From contig JAGGNK010008670.1 in assembly GCA_017590115.1 (NCBI GenBank), forward strand, positions 8,564,541-8,628,540: a DNA stretch of 64,000 bases. Direction: 5' to 3'. The DNA comes from Montifringilla adamsi (Eukaryota > Chordata > Aves > Passeriformes > Passeridae). A model generated the notes under the pieces. It worked only from the letters and a program-made list of their open reading frames with translations. It ran no database searches and had not been told where the DNA came from. Made by a program: the position numbers and the translations under genes. Shown here one piece after another: positions 1 through 15,300 of this stretch; positions within the stretch are counted from its first letter, which is position 1, and each line of letters starts with the position of its first letter.

Positions 1-312
1 GGCACAGGGGTTATGCTGTGGACAAGCCACGACCATGATCTCTGATCTCTGTTAGGCATCAGTCACCATGAGCTCTTCATAGAGGTATCCCACATCTTCC
101 CTGGCACAGGGGAGATGTGCCCAGCATCACAGAGCCCCCTCTCCAGCTGAGGGACTGGAGTGTGGGGATCCAGCTCATCAGCTTCGTGAGCAGCCAGCAC
201 ACCAACAGTACTGAGCAGCCCCTGTGCCTCACTGGGCACTCCACATCCAAACGTTGTTTTTCAGAGAGGGTACAAACAGGCTGAGAGACACTGAAGCAAG
301 GGGCTTGCTTAC
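1..312 (-). other. DVL3: DVL3 intron 2 (partial)
   Basis: This stretch runs from the donor of coding exon 2 to the window edge. I translated it in mind of the expected next dishevelled segment and did not find it. No repeat or RNA gene is visible. Confidence 0.8.
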
Positions 313-382
313 CCACGACACCACCCGGCCGTTGAAGCAGGGAAGCTTGGCATTGTCATCCGAGATCTCTTCTTTCACCACC
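313..382 (-). CDS. DVL3: DVL3 coding exon 2 (second part of DIX domain)
   Basis: This 70 bp exon has a CTGCAG acceptor at 383-388 and a TGG|GTAAGC donor with GT at 312-311. It encodes 23 residues from VVKEE to RVVSW, with one base completing the split Gly codon. The sequence is nearly invariant among dishevelled proteins. Coding exon 3 is not present between base 1 and 312. Confidence 0.92.
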
Positions 383-3300
383 CTGCAGAGGGGAGAGGAG
401 GCAGTCAGAGCTGGGTTCAGGACTTCAAAGGAAAAGGAGACTCACAGATGGGTATTTGCATACAACACCAGGCAGCCCAGGCTTGGACTGGCAGCTCTCT
501 CCTGCTGCTAGGCTGCAGGCTCCTATGCCCACAGCCATGACTGGCAGCCTGAAGAGGGGCCAAAGACAGAATAGCCTTTCTATGTTGATACAGCTGTTTC
601 ATATCCCAGATCACATTGTAATCAGTAAAAGTAAAATTCAGGTGCATATAATAGAATTATAGAACTGTTTAGGTTGGAAAAGACCTTTAAGATCATCAAG
701 TCCAACCATTACCCAAGCACTGCCAAAGCCACCACCAAACCATGTCCCTAAGTGCCACATCTACACAACTTTTAAATACCTTCAGGGATGATGACTCTAC
801 CATTCCCCTGGGCAGCCTGTTTCAGTGCTTGACCTTTTTGGTGAAGAAATGCTCCTAATGTCCAATCTAAACCTCCCCTGGCACAACTTGAGGCAATTTC
901 CTTTTGTCCTGATGCTTTCTATTTGTAAGAAGAGACCAATCCCCACCTGGATGCTCCTTCTTTCAGGAAGTTGCAGAGAGTGGTAAGGTCCACCCTGAGC
1001 CTCCTTTTCTCCAGACTAAATACTACCAGCTCCCTCAGCTGTTCCTCAAAGGACTTTTGCTCCAGACCCTTCCCCAGTTCTGTTGCCCTTTTCTGGACAT
1101 GCTCCAGCACCTCAATGTCTGTCTTGTAGGGAGGGGCCCAAAACTGAGCACAGGGTTCAAGGTGTGACCTCACCAGTCCCAAGTACAGGGGACAGTCACT
1201 GCCCTGGTCCTGCTGTCCACACTACTGCTGACACAAGCCACAATGCCATTGACTTTCTTGGCCACCTGAGCACATGCTGCCTCATGCTCAGCCACTGTCA
1301 ACCAGCACCCACAGGTCCTTCCCCACCAGGAAAGGCAGCTTCCCAGGCTGCCTTCTCCCACCCTGCAGAGCTGTGTGGGGTTGTGACCCAGGTGCAGGAC
1401 CGAGCACTTGGCTTTGTCAAACCTCATACAACTGGCCTTGGCCCGTCAATCCAGACTGGCCAGATCTCACTGCAGAGCCATCCTACCCTCCAGCATATCA
1501 ACACTCCCACCCAACTTAGTCATCTGTGAACTGAGTGTGCCCTCAATCCTCATGACCAGATCATTGATAAAGATATTAAACAGGACTGGCCCCAATACTG
1601 AGCCCTGGGGAATACCACTGTGAGCAGCCAATGGACGTAGCTCCATTCCTGACAACCTCCTGAGCCCAACCAGCCAGTTTTCTACACAGGGAACAGCACA
1701 CTTGTCCAAGCCATGAGCAGCCAGTTTCTCCTGGAGAATGCTGTGGGAAATAGTGCCAAAGGCTTTACTAAAGCCCAGGTAGATAACAACCACAGCCTTT
1801 CCTTCATCCACTAACTGTGCCACACTGTCACAGGAGATCAGGCTGGTCAAGCAGGACCTGCCTTTCCAAAACCCATGTCAGCTGGGTCTGATTGCCTGGC
1901 TGTTCTGTACATGCCCCATGATGGCACTCAAGATAACCTGCCCCATGACCTTCCCTGGCACTGAGGTCAGGCTGACAGGCATGTAATTCCCTTGTAGGTG
2001 GAATCACATTTGCCAACTTCCAGTCACCTGGGACCTCCCTGGTTGACCAGGACTGGTGGTAAATGACAGAGTGACTCAGTAAGCACTTCCACCAGCTCCC
2101 TCAGTATCTTTGGGTGGATCCCATCTGACCCCATAGACTTTCGTGTATTTAAGCACGTTGCTGACCATTTCCTCTTGGATTACATGGGCTTCATTCTGCT
2201 CCCTGTCCTTGTCTCCCAGTTCAGAGGGCTGGGCACCCTGAGAAAAGCTGATCTTGCTGTTAAAGACTGAGGCAAAGAAGACATTAAGTACCCCAGCCAT
2301 TTCCTCACCTTTTGTCACTGTTTCCCCCACATCCAATAAAGGACTGACATTCTCCTTAGCCCTCCTTTTGTTGCTGACATTATTTGTAAAAACATTTAAA
2401 TTGTCTTTAACAGGAGTAGCCAGATAAGTTCCAGTTGGGCTTTGGCCCTTCTAGCTCTTCCTGCATAACCTCAATATCCTTGTAGCACTCCTGAGTTGCC
2501 TCGCACTTCTTCCAAAGGTAAAATATTTTATTTTTTCCTGAGTTTGAGCCAAAGTTCCCTGCTCAGCCAAGCTATTCTTCTTCCCCACTGGCTTGTCTTT
2601 CAAGCACATAGGGACTGCCTGCTCCTGCATCTTTTAGATTTTCTTCCTGAAGAATAGCAGCCTTCTTGGGCTCCTTTGCCCTTCAGGACTGCCTCTCAAG
2701 GGACTCTGTCAACCAAGTCCCTAATCAGGCCAAAGTCTGCCCTCTGCAAGTTCAAGGTAGCAGTTCTGCTGATCCTCCTCCTCACTTCTCTGAGATTCAA
2801 AAACTCTTACCATGTTGTGGTTGGTTGCACAAGGTAGCTCCAGCCATCACATCACCCCCCAGTTCTTCTCTGTTCACAAACATGTCCAGCGCGTGCCTTC
2901 CCCAGCTGGCTCCCTCACCCTCTGTAGCAGGAAGTTCTTCCACACACTCCAGCAACCCCCCAGACTGTTCCTGCTGTACTGTATTTCCAGCAGACATATT
3001 TCCACCAGTTTGCTTATTTCTAAAGAAATACATAATTTAAGCCTCTTTATAATGATCTGAAAGAATCACAAACTATGCCAGAGATCTCTAATAGATGAAA
3101 GTGAAATACATTAAACATGCTGCCTACTAAATGATACTGCTGCTTTTTAATTACATACATAATATTTCAACATCACTTCAAGCTTTATAGTTGTGCCATA
3201 ATGTCATGTTCCTGCATTACACAAACAGCTACATTATCAGCCTTCACAGTGAAAGAAGCACTAACTTTATTTTTTCTCCAGGAAAAAATAAATCCGTTTT

Positions 3301-6300
3301 CTTCGGAGAAAGTTTATTTTTTTTAATTTTAAATATCACTGGACCCCTAAATACTTTTTCCACACAGAATCTGCAATCAAAACGACTTGCAAATTCAGAA
3401 GATTCAATTACTACTATCTTTGATAAATCAAATACCAAAATAGGCTTTAACAAGCTCATTTTCTTTTCTATCCAATGACAATATTTTAAGCACTCTTATT
3501 TAATACAAAGATATATTACAATTAGCTTGTGATACTATGTTTCCCCTCCCAACCTACATTTAAGGTAGCTTGACACATATTATGCTTAAAACATGAGGTA
3601 ACTAGATAGTGAATAAATTATGAGGATAGGGGAAAAGTCCAACCAAAAAAAAAGAAAAATAGCAAAGTAAAAAATGTGAAACTAAGAGAAATTATGTATT
3701 AAAACTAAGCAGATTATAAGTGTCCAACACTACTTAGAGGTGGAATCCTATCAACAGCTCTGAAAGGTCCCCAAGCTAGTCCCTAACTCACGGGGAACCA
3801 AACAGGATGCAAAGGTGGGACACGGAGCTGTGACCCACTGCCCCAGAGTGCCATCAAGTCACAGCACGCTGGGGCTTGGAGAAACAGGAACTCTGGGCTC
3901 CTGGCTGTGCTCCCTGGTGCGCCAACAGCTGCCCCAACTGTCCCCAAAAACAAGACGCAAGGTTTGCCAACACTCACAAGGCATCAGCAAAAGGCAAATG
4001 AGCAGTGCTGGAAGCCTAGACCTGGGGAGCAGGCCCACTCCACCCTGCCAGCCCCACTGGTTGCACCGGTGTCACACACGCTCAGCAAAGGGCTGTCCCA
4101 CGGGGTGAAAGGCAGCACGTCACCCCACCTTTGCTGACAGCTGGCACTCACAATCCCTGACAAAACTGGAGAGCCAGCAAAGGGACTGCACAAAGGCTAC
4201 CCATCCCCAGAAGGCACAGATGAGGAGGTCATGGTTTGAGCAGTCTAATCCACTCCCCAGGATGTGTGTTAATTCTTCTTGCACAGATGGAGAAGCAGGA
4301 AAAGCAGGAAAGGAGCAGTGACGATGGATGAAAACCTTGATAGCTTAACGCTTCACTGTGTTCTGTGCCAGCCTCTGCCCAAATCCCCTGCAGCCCAGAT
4401 GAAAGTCAAATACAGGCCCTTGGGACCCACCCTCTCTGGTGCCCACACCAGCCCTTTCCAAAGCAGGCAAGTTGTCATCTTCTCACTTCCAAGTGCACAC
4501 ACACATGCACCCTGCCCTGGCTGCACTAGCATCCATTCATACTGTCGCCAGCAGCCTGGACTGCATCCAATTCCTAGAGAGAACTTCAGGCAGAGCCAAT
4601 TTTCAGTGCTACATACTGCCTGCTCAGGGACACAGAGCCCTGCCTGTGGGTGAAGGGACAGGGTGATATATTTGCTGGGTCAAGGTGACCAACTGCTCAG
4701 CACAAGTCAACTATTCCACTTTCAGTGGGGACAGAGGAAACCAACCCCAAGACCCGCCCATTCAGCCTCAGCTGCAATGCCTGATGGAGAACAAGCTCCC
4801 TCTGTCCTGAGAGCTGGTCCCTCCTCACTCTTATTACCCTGCGGCTGCCCCAGACATCCCAGGGGTCAGCTCCACCCCAGAGTAGTTTTCTCCCTCCTTC
4901 CCCAGCCACTACATTATTTATCACTATTTATCACCCAAATGCCAGAGCACAATGGATTATATATTTAGACTCTACAGAGCAAAAACTGATAGTGCTGGAG
5001 TCAGGCACATGCCGAGCAGGAATATCTCTGCAGCACTGCTCACATATGTCACACCATCCCAGCTATTCGTGCCCTGCATTCCTTTCCAGCCTCAGCCTGA
5101 ACTGCAGCCTTCCTCCTCCATTCCTTTCCAGCCTCAGCCCTAGCTGCAGCCTTCCTCCTCCCACCTCTCACCACTCTTCCAGTCACACTTCTCGCACGGA
5201 CACGACCGCAGGTTCACACGTCAGAAGCCACCGAGTGAGCAGCCTCTGGGGGAGCTGTGAGCAGTGCCACGTTTCTGCTCCGCGCCTGAATGGGGAGGCA
5301 GCCATGAGATGAAACTGTCCCGCGGATGTGCTGGCAGGGAAAGCCATCCTCTGAATGTGCCGGGAACAGCCCCCACCTGATGGGGTCTGAGCCTGGGATT
5401 CCTGAAAGAGCAGACCCAGAAAGAGTTCAGGCTCTCTGGCTCTCACCAAGCCTTTCATTTTCCCAGAGCCCAGGGAAAACATCTGCCTAAGGCTGATTTC
5501 AGAGGGACTGCTTTGAGTTTACTGTCAGGTTCTGAATGTTCCAACGTCCTGCTGGGGGCTGGGTAGAACACGGCTAAGAATGGTGGCCAGGAAAAAACCC
5601 TTTCATGTGGAAGCAACCCGAGCCTTGAGTCCAGGACCCTCGGTGCTGCTGCCCTACCCAGAGAATCGCCCTGCAGACGGGCACTCACCGGCCCCCTTCC
5701 CATCCTGGGGCCAGCAGACATGCCGAGGCCAAGCTGCAGCTCAGCGCCTGGCACGCAGGCCCAGCGCTCCCCGGCACTCATCTGCCTTGAATTTTCCAAC
5801 AAAGAGACCTGCGGGAGGGAGGAAGGAGGGAGGGTTACAGGGGAGGCAGGCCGAGTGGGCGGATGATTCCACCGCCATCCCCAGTGACACGAGGCCAAGC
5901 CGGGGGGAGGAGGAGGAGGGGACGAGGCTCTGGCTGTGCAGGAGCCCGGCTGGGGTGTGCGGAGGGGGCTGCCAGGGCTGACACAAGCAGCACATCTGCT
6001 CCCATGCAGCTGGGGGAGGGGAAGGGACAACCCCGCAGCAGGGAGGGAAGCAAAGGAAACCCAGCTCCAACCCTGGCTCCATCGCTACCCCCCCGAGCAG
6101 CTCCTCCTTTGGAGCCAGCAGACCCTCTCCCCACGGCCTGGGAAGGTGCCATGCTCCCAGTTTTCCTCCCGCTGCCTTGCCGGCAGAAACAGCTGGCAGC
6201 CTGGAACATGGATGCAGAGGCGGGTGAGGGACAAGCAGGCAGACGCTGCCTTCTCCGGGGAGTTTCAGCCTGCCTCAGGAAATTAGAGGGTATTTTATAT

Positions 6301-9300
6301 CACAGAGTCATGTCCTAGGAATGAAGGGAAGGTGGGGAACAAGAGAGTGTGCACAGGAGAGAAAGGAGGCCATAAACCCCAAGCTGCGGAGACGGCTGCG
6401 CCGTGTCAGACCCCGGCTGCGCACACATCGCCAGAACAGCACAGCTGCTCTGCTCCAGCCTCCTCGTTTCCCCTCGGTGGCCTCCAGCCTGGCTGAGGCT
6501 GTGGATACAAGCGAGTTTCTAGCTTCAGCCAGCTCTGGTCTCTCCTGAGCAGCATCCACTAGCCACAGCAAGGTCCCTGGGAAGAACTCTGGCAGAGTAA
6601 TACAAGCCCAGCGAAAGAAGAAATCCAAGAGACACGGACAAAGGCTTCCACAGGATTTGAACCTCAGCTTTGGAGGCAGGCTTGGAGCTCAGCAGCAATT
6701 ACTGCTTGTTTCTGGCAGTCCTGTCCCCCAGCTTGCCCATCTAAGGGCTTGCCGCGGGGAGGATACTCAGAGAGAAGAAATCACAGACATGGTGGCAAAC
6801 ACAAAAGCTGGATCTGGCATCAGAGGGGTCAGTACCAAGAAGGGAGGTAGGGTTGGGGACCTCTCAAGCATGCTGGACAGCTTGATGGCCAGGATGAAAA
6901 CCAGGGGATGTGCAAAGACTGAGAAGACAACTGAGCAATGACAATTTCACACTGAAAAGATGCAAAGTTAGTAGAGCAGATGAAAGATTCTCAATTGTTA
7001 AGAGGAAAAACATTTACAGAGCGGCAACGTTCTTTCCAACAGTGCAAAGCGCAGAAATTAAATTATAAACAATCTTCTCTTACAACATTCCAGAAGTGCA
7101 TAATTAGGTTGGTCATTCCTGTAACCTTAACAGTCCCCATCTCCTACAGCTCACAAAGGAAGGAAAAAAATAACCCCAACCAAACAAAAAAACCATCAGG
7201 AAACACTTCTACCTAACAGCACAAGCTTCAGGGATTTACACACTAGAAATGTGATCTCATTTTCAAGACATCTAGTACACTCCCCTTAGGGCAGGGATGT
7301 CTTGCTTCCAATTGATTGTATAGATTAATAATTCTGCATAGCAAAAGGAACCACTTTCATGTTTTACTACCCAAATATGAGCAGCTCCTGGCTCTAGAGC
7401 AAAATCCTCATCTCTCCTGTAAGATAATGCTGAAGCTACAGGGATGAGCTCTGCAGCCATTTCACCAGATTAGAAAACTGGACAGGGCAATTCTCTATGA
7501 GTGTTGGAATTTCATTTGGGAAATATGTGCCTGTTAGATTAAGCCCAGATATGATGTGTGTATTTCCCAAGGGGATACAATTCACCCAAGAGCTACAGAC
7601 CCAACCATGGCAGTCATCACACATGTATCAGTGAGACCTCGGGCTTTGCAGGCAAACAGGATGAATCAAACAGGATTAGAGGATTTGACCTGTCTGTCTC
7701 TGTAAGCCAACACACTCTTTGGGTCTCCCTCACTGTATTTTCACCTCCTGTGCAAAGAAGAGGAGTACAAATTGCATTACACTGGGGTGAGAAGGCCTCT
7801 CTGATCATAAACAGACTGTCACTCTCCCATTTAATTCCCCTTCCAAGCCCCCAGACAGGGTGTTCCACACTGCTCCTCTATGCTGCAGCACAAGGTAAAA
7901 GGGGAAACGCAGATTTGTAGATGGTTTCATTCTCAGACCTACTGTCCTGTCTGTCCCTGCACCCCATGTGAACATGAACTCCTTTGCAGCGCTGTCTTTA
8001 CCTGGTGTGCTTTTCAAGAATCAAGAAGCACAAATCATCTGTTAGCAGCTGTCCTACTACCAAAACAATAGGACACCTCTGCACTTGTGCAGGAATGGCC
8101 ACCCCTGCCCTCCTAACAAGTCCAGGGAGCATCACAAGGACTCCTCAAAGGTCATTCCATTTCAAGCTACTACCTGCACCCCTCAAGAATAGGCTCTTTC
8201 ATTTTCAGGGAATGGTTTGAGTTGGAAAGGACCTTACAGATCATTTAGCCTCAGTCCCCCTGCTAGGGGCCTAGAGCCTCCCTCGACCACAGTCACTTCT
8301 GCTGCCCCACAGCCTCCTCATGCACCATGAGGCTCCTTTCTCAGCCTTCTGTGCTTTCCCCACCACGGTCAGTCAGGCAAGGGCTGACAAGACATCCAAG
8401 ACGCCAACTGTTTTCCCTGAGAAGCCCTCATCAGCATGTTTGCAATCACTCCACTGGACAAACACCAGGACAAGCAGAGCCCCTAAGTCTGGGTGATGCT
8501 TGGCTCCAGCTGGACCTGTGCTCAGCCCTACACTGGGTGGCAGATGACAGAGATCAGACCTCCTGTTCACCTAGTCCAAAGACTGGAAAAGGAATGGCAT
8601 TTAGGAAGGAGCCACCCAGGCTCAGAGGCCAGCCCAGGAGCAGCACTTATCAAAGCAAAGCTACAGACAGATTTCACGGTGAGCGCAGGGCCCTGGCGGC
8701 CCCTCCCACCTTGATCCCAGAGTGACCATCTGGCTGCAGCCCTGCTCTGCAAACAAGCCCGACAGGCCTGTCCTCCACCGACCCACCGGCAGCAGGAAGC
8801 TGCACTGGGACTGCAGGAGGCACCTCCTTGCTAATTAATCCCGCCCTGCCCAAGCGATGCTTCCAACCTTCCAACCTCCGGAAGGACATTTACAGACATC
8901 ATCAAAGAAAGCATTCTGCAGGGCCCCGAAGGTTCAGTGACACTTTCAGTCTCTTTGAATTGGAAATCAGGACAAACGGGAACTTCCAGCAGAAGCCAAG
9001 TCAGGTTCTTCATGCTGCTAGCTCAATTTCAGCTCCTCAGTAACTAAAAGCTTGCATAAAGATACAACACAACACAAAGATACAAGACAAGTGGACAGAC
9101 TCGCTGTGAGAATAAAAGATTTGAGGTTAAACATCTGCAGAAATGACCTTTAGGGAATGGAGACAATTCCACAGACGTAACAGTGGCCAAAAGCTGGGCT
9201 TGTATTCTGAGTGGGAGAGGAAACAGGCCCAAAGAGGCCCCAGCCAGAAATGTGTATGAGACAGGGTAAAATCCTGATGTGGTTGTTGTGGTTCACACTA

Positions 9301-12300
9301 ATGTGAGACAGCGAGCGCACCGGAGGAGGGAGGCTTGGTCTGCTGTGACACTCAGCTCCATCTGGACACAGACAGCAGGAAGGCAGAGCTGCAAAACACC
9401 AGCTCCTGCCGACAGAGGGAAAGGGAGAGAGATGAAAATAGTGCAGAGGTGGACAAAGGGTTTATCTGGCTACTGCTGGTTACAAAACTCAAAGGACAAC
9501 ACCAGCTTATCAAGAAGCTTGTAAATGAGGTGTTTGGGCTCCACAGGGAGCTCCTTGCAACTCCACATGAGCGAGAAGTCACTCCCCCCTTTCTAGGCTG
9601 ACTAGAAAGCAACAGCCTTCCCTGCAATGTCAGGGACTTCACACTGGTTAAGACAACTGTAAGGAGCTGTAAAGAGCCCCAAGGGCTGCTGGGGGGACAG
9701 CGTGAGGTTTGCACACACACCACAACCAAGGGAGAAGGCCATGATGCCTGTGAAGGCTCTGCATGCACCATGGGGAATGCAAGACCAGGCCTTCCTTTTC
9801 TGGCCCTCAGCTGAGGGACACCCAGTCAGTCCTGCTTTTTCTAACAGCAAGCAAGGCTCCTGCCAAGAAAGCGCTGCTGCTGTGGAATGTGCTGGGCCAG
9901 CAGTACAGCTCATTCCTGGAAAAGCATCAACTCAGCGGGAGACCAAGGAGAGGAGAACAGGGGGAAATTGGGAAGAGGGGGAGGGTGGGAAACAAAGTCT
10001 GAAAGCTTGGACTTCCACACCTGGGGAAGCACAGAGCAGTCTGCTCACCAGCACCTCCTCGTCAGGGGCTGCCAGCACAACAGCCCTGCCCAGCTCCAGC
10101 CCTATGCTCTAGGAGCACTCTCTGCCAGCCAGATACCGCCAGAGCAGATCTGGGACCACACAGGCCAAGGCAGATGTCTGTGGGGAAGAGGAGCAAGGTT
10201 CATTTCCCCCCATCATGTTAATAATTAATTTAATTTAATGACAGATCTCCACAAGGAGATGACAAAGCAGCCTCCACATGTGTCCTGTCCTCAAGATACT
10301 GACCAGCTCACATTACTCTCTCCTTGCATAAACAATTTTGCAAGACTCTCCCCAGGAAACTGACTCAACCTCCTACCCAACGGGAAGGGGTTTTGAAGCA
10401 TGACAGGCTGTAGATGGCTGCACCTATTCTGCACATCCAGCTGGGCTGCCATCAGCAACAGCTCTGCTAACTGGGTCTGTAAGACATACAGAGAACCCCC
10501 ATAAAACCAACAGGCTGTTAATAAAGCTCACAACAAACTTTCACCACAAAACATGTGCCAAAGACAATGAAAAGAACTCACGCAAAGAAGAGCCTTTCGG
10601 TGTCACAACAGCTGCATGGTGGCAAAGACAGAACTCTGTCCCAGATTGCAAGCTATGGCAGTACCCTGAAAAATGGGCAAACACTGATAATACTATGTCC
10701 CTCTGGTCCTAAACTGCAGGAGGCAGAAGAGAGCATGAGGGGTCTGAACACTCATAAGAAACTTTTCTGACTACTGCTAGGCCAGGGACTCTTAATTGTT
10801 TTTCTTCCTCATCTGTTTTTGACGGTGTCAAAAGTGGATGGTACAAAAAATTCCCTGTATAAAAAAAACAGCGAATAGAGCACGTTTTAGTAGCCTTAAT
10901 ATATTTCATCAATTTCACTAACACCAGTCTTATTCACCAAACTCCATTCAAGACATAGAGCAACAAGTAACCTACCAAGCATCCTTTACCAGGCCAGCCA
11001 GGCTTGCCCTCCAGCCAGCAACCCAGCAAGCATGAAAATACTGTTCAACTGCTGGAAGGAAGAGACGGAAAGGTGCTCCAGTCCCAACCAAACCAGTCAT
11101 GTGCTGACACACAATTTTCTCAACTAGAGGTCCAGAAAGCAGATGAAAACTATCCAGCAGGACCCAATACATTACTGTAAATATAAAGTCTTCACAGTTA
11201 CCATGTACAGAATTCAGTTCAGGTCCTATCAGGACTCACCTCCACACCAGGAATCATCTTCATTTTCAACAAGAGGGCAAGCTTCCCCTCAGTTTAGAAG
11301 AGGACAGTGTTTTGGATCACTGTAGCACCAGGTCCAACTGCTGCTTTTCTTTGACACTGTGAGCTCACCTGACCCTGTCACATACCATGCAAAACCTTCC
11401 ACCAGCTGTCTCTGACAGCTGCACCAAAGGTTGGGTAATGGCCGTTGACCTCCAGAAATCACCATCACAGGACATGGAATGTTTCTCTTGTGGAGGGTCT
11501 CAAAGCCACCTGCCAACTCCTAGGTCCTTGAAGGACAGAAGAGTGCAGGGGAAGGATGCACAACCTGTCCACAAGTCTGTAAATATCCCATGAGCTCGGT
11601 AACTGTGTTGAACTGGTCATGCTACACATTAGCTATTCCCAAAGGCAGTCCAGAAAAACTCATCACATGTTATTACTGCAATAGGGCCATCTCCTGTGTA
11701 TGTGGATCTCCTGGTAAGTCACATTACAAGACCACCCTGATTTTGAGCTTCCTAATTACCTGCAGTACTGACATCAAGTTCCCTTCTCTCCTGTAAGTTA
11801 CATGCAGAGTGACCACAAACATTTAGTACCAACACCACATGTTGATCAACCAGGAGCACACCTGGACCCTACAGTCAACATGGCCAGACACAGTCCCACC
11901 TCACATTTACAAACCCTTCTACATGGCACAGCTAAGTCAGACCCAGCTCCAACATCAGGCACACTGGCAGAGATGTTACACACCTTGTGTTAGTTTGGAG
12001 GAAAGGAAACCCAGAGCTTACCCATAAACTGATGCAGATGTTGACATCCTCAAAGTCCCCTGACACTTCCAGGATGACTAGACAAGGAATAGTCTTGAAG
12101 AGTTTTCCCAAGTCTAACTGTTTGGCCCCAGCTGAAACAACACATTTTTAACCTAGAAGAAAAATCCACCTCACAGGACCTCCTTCGAGACCTAAAGGTG
12201 CATTTACCAGCTCCAGGTCTAAGGCAGGTTTGCCATAAAGGACTCAGCTCTGCAGCCAAAACCATGAAAATACACCCTTCTCAGAGCCACAAAAAACAGT

Positions 12301-15300
12301 AAGAAAACTCAAACGAACACAGTGCAAGAGCAAGACTTCATGCATTGAGGCCCTATATGGATTTCCAGTATGGCACAGCCCCATCTGGGCCCACAGGCAA
12401 GTCTCTGTGTGAATGGCACTAACATACTGGTTGAGCTAGGCAGGGCTGAATGAACTGGGACAGCTGGTTAGCTATATGCAAACACAAGTTTGCATATCCA
12501 TCACAGCTTCTGAAAAAAGCTTCAGTTTGAAGCTGCTACTCCCTGGAGCCAACCAGGCAACAGCCATCAGCATTGCAGCAACTTTCTCCCTGCCCTGATG
12601 GCACCAGGCTACCAAGTGAAGGTTGTCACCTACTGCTGACACTGCTCTAGCTGTCAACAACAGCAGCACAGCACAATGTAGTGTACAGGGGACAACCTAT
12701 TTGCTCACAGGTCATGAGACACAAAAACACCATGAGTAAGTAGTCAGAGTAATGCTGAGGGAAAGAGTTGAAGCCCAGGCAGTGGCAGGTTACTGCACTA
12801 ACACCAGCTCCCCTGCTATAATAATCCATGCAGAGCCAAAGCTCCTGAAACACAGACCCCTCTGGCAGACTCTCAGTGTCCCCAGAACCAGCCTGTAGCC
12901 ACCAGCAAACAAGGAGAAGTCCACAAACTCTGTTACCCAGACCCAGAACTCCCAGCCTATCACAGAGACAGCTGCCAGCGATCAGAGGGGCCACGTAGCA
13001 AATAAATTCCTCTCCAAACCCTAGGGGCAGGTCAAAAACCAGCAGAGGAAGGACCTTCCCACACAGCAGCCAGTGACAGCTCTCCCAGAAACAGAGCTTT
13101 GCTCCAAGTCGTGTGAGGAAGCCTTTCCCCCTTCAGCTTCTGTCTTCAGCCAGGACCAGAAGGACAGATTCCCACTGCAGTAACTCAGCCACTGCTCACA
13201 CTGCACCCTCTTTTCCTCCAGCTCTACATACTAAAAAATTTTAGCCAACAAGACACGAGGACAAATACCCCAGTGAGGAGACAATCACCACAAAGGATTT
13301 AGCAGAGTAGGGTACCCAAATGCTGCTTCTGCAGCCTTCCTTAGTTAGCTGGGAGTGGAAAAATGCCTCTGGTATGTCCCCTTTAACAAATAACTGATAC
13401 AACAACCACAAAAGTCCCAACCCTCCACTGTGATACAGAATTACACAGCACAGGAAGGTCAGGCCAGGCATCTCTGCCTGCCAAAGCCCCCTGAGAGTGC
13501 CAGCCCATTCCTGGATGGGTTTAATATTAGTGCTACAGTAGCAACAATATGTGAAACCAAGAGCTTTGGGGCTCAGGGAAACACTAATGCTTCAGCTCTG
13601 CAAGCTAATGCAGTCCTCAGAGACCACAGCCCAAAAGCTCACACTCTCTCCTAAGGCCACCATGGCATTACACAGATAAGCACATGGACAAAGCAGACAA
13701 AGTCACAGAGATTAGACTAATTCCCCTATTTGTACCTTATTGAAACGCCTTCCAAAAAGCCTTTATAAAAGGATTTCGTCCAAAAATTTCCAACAGCAGC
13801 CACCAGTGGGATTAAGTTTTACTTAACTTGCCAGCTGCTGCCTAACAAGCCAGCACCAGCGGGACAAACAGTAACACAGCCACGTGGTGCCACATCCCCC
13901 TTCTGGAAAACAACAATCCATCCAGCACAGGTCAGAAGGGCAGGCTCTGAATAACAAACAAGGGATGGAGAGAGGAGGAAATCAATAGGAAACACCAAAA
14001 ACACACAGCTCTGACTGCTGTTTCATCAGATGTGCAACACGATGCAAAGCTGGTGCAACATGAAGGCAATTTCCTGCAGATTGTGATGTGCCATGATATG
14101 CAAGGCCAGCTCCTCTTCATGGGCTTTTTCACAGATCAAATATCTCAAACCACAACATTGTTCTGTCTATTTGGATGCAGTCAAGGGTGGAGGAGTAGCA
14201 ATTCATTACAGTAGGTACCCTCAGCTCAGAACACTTCAGCAACTGCCATGCAGACATGGAAGAGGCTTCCCACCCCTTTAAGTACACTGAGCTCAAAAAG
14301 GACTTCAGGAATTTCAACTATGCTCGCTACACCTCTGCATATACAGCTTTCAAGTCTAGATGAAGGGCCTGATGCCCACCCTGAGAGAGGATTGAAGCCA
14401 AACCCATGTGCGCAGCAGAAAAGCTGCAGGGAAACCAGATTTTCTTTGCTTATACTCACAGACCCTTCTTTCCTGAGCATCCCCACGTGCATAGCGATGG
14501 GTGGCAGCCTCCACCTTGAAGAATTCACATCTGCTAGCAGACAGATGAAGAAATCACAGGAGAAAGAGGCCAGGAGCATGACGAACAAGAGGGACTTACT
14601 GAAAGCTCAGTCCTCCAAGCACAATGACCTTGGGCTCATGGTCCATCTACCTCTACCCCTGCACACCAGCATCTTCCTTCTTAGAGGCCATTATGAAACA
14701 CAGCCTCCCCAGCAACATCCTGCTCTTACTGCAGCCACGTAGGAAGGAACATCACTGCTTACACTACTACCCAGAAGACCCAGTACCCACCTTGCAGGTG
14801 AGCCAATGTCTGGGATTTGGGAACGGCAAAGTTCTAGATGAAATTCAAGAGTTCACTTTAGAAAAAATATGTATCTCAGCAGGAACCAGAAAACTGAGCG
14901 GTGGGGCCACAACTATCAAAACAACAAAAAATGCTCAGGTTGTGACCCAAATTATGGTGGTTTATGAGCCATTTTTTATGGCATTTTGCCTTGACCTCCA
15001 AGACTGAACCATCCTGGAGCACAGCTGTACCACAGCTGGGACACACCAATTTACTTTGCAGCAATTTCTGAGACATCAAGGTAGGTTTTTGCTCTGTACT
15101 GGAATTTGGAGGACCAGAGTCCTTCAGATGATTTCAGAACACTGAACTGCACCAAAACAGCTGCATTCATACGGCTGAGTAAAGGTTTCTTGACCTTTTT
15201 TTCTTTTTTTCAGAAATGACAAAAGAGGCTTAAAATTAAGAAACATTCCCATCAAACACATAACTGAAAACAATGCCTCTCCAAGAAAAATGCTGGCTTC

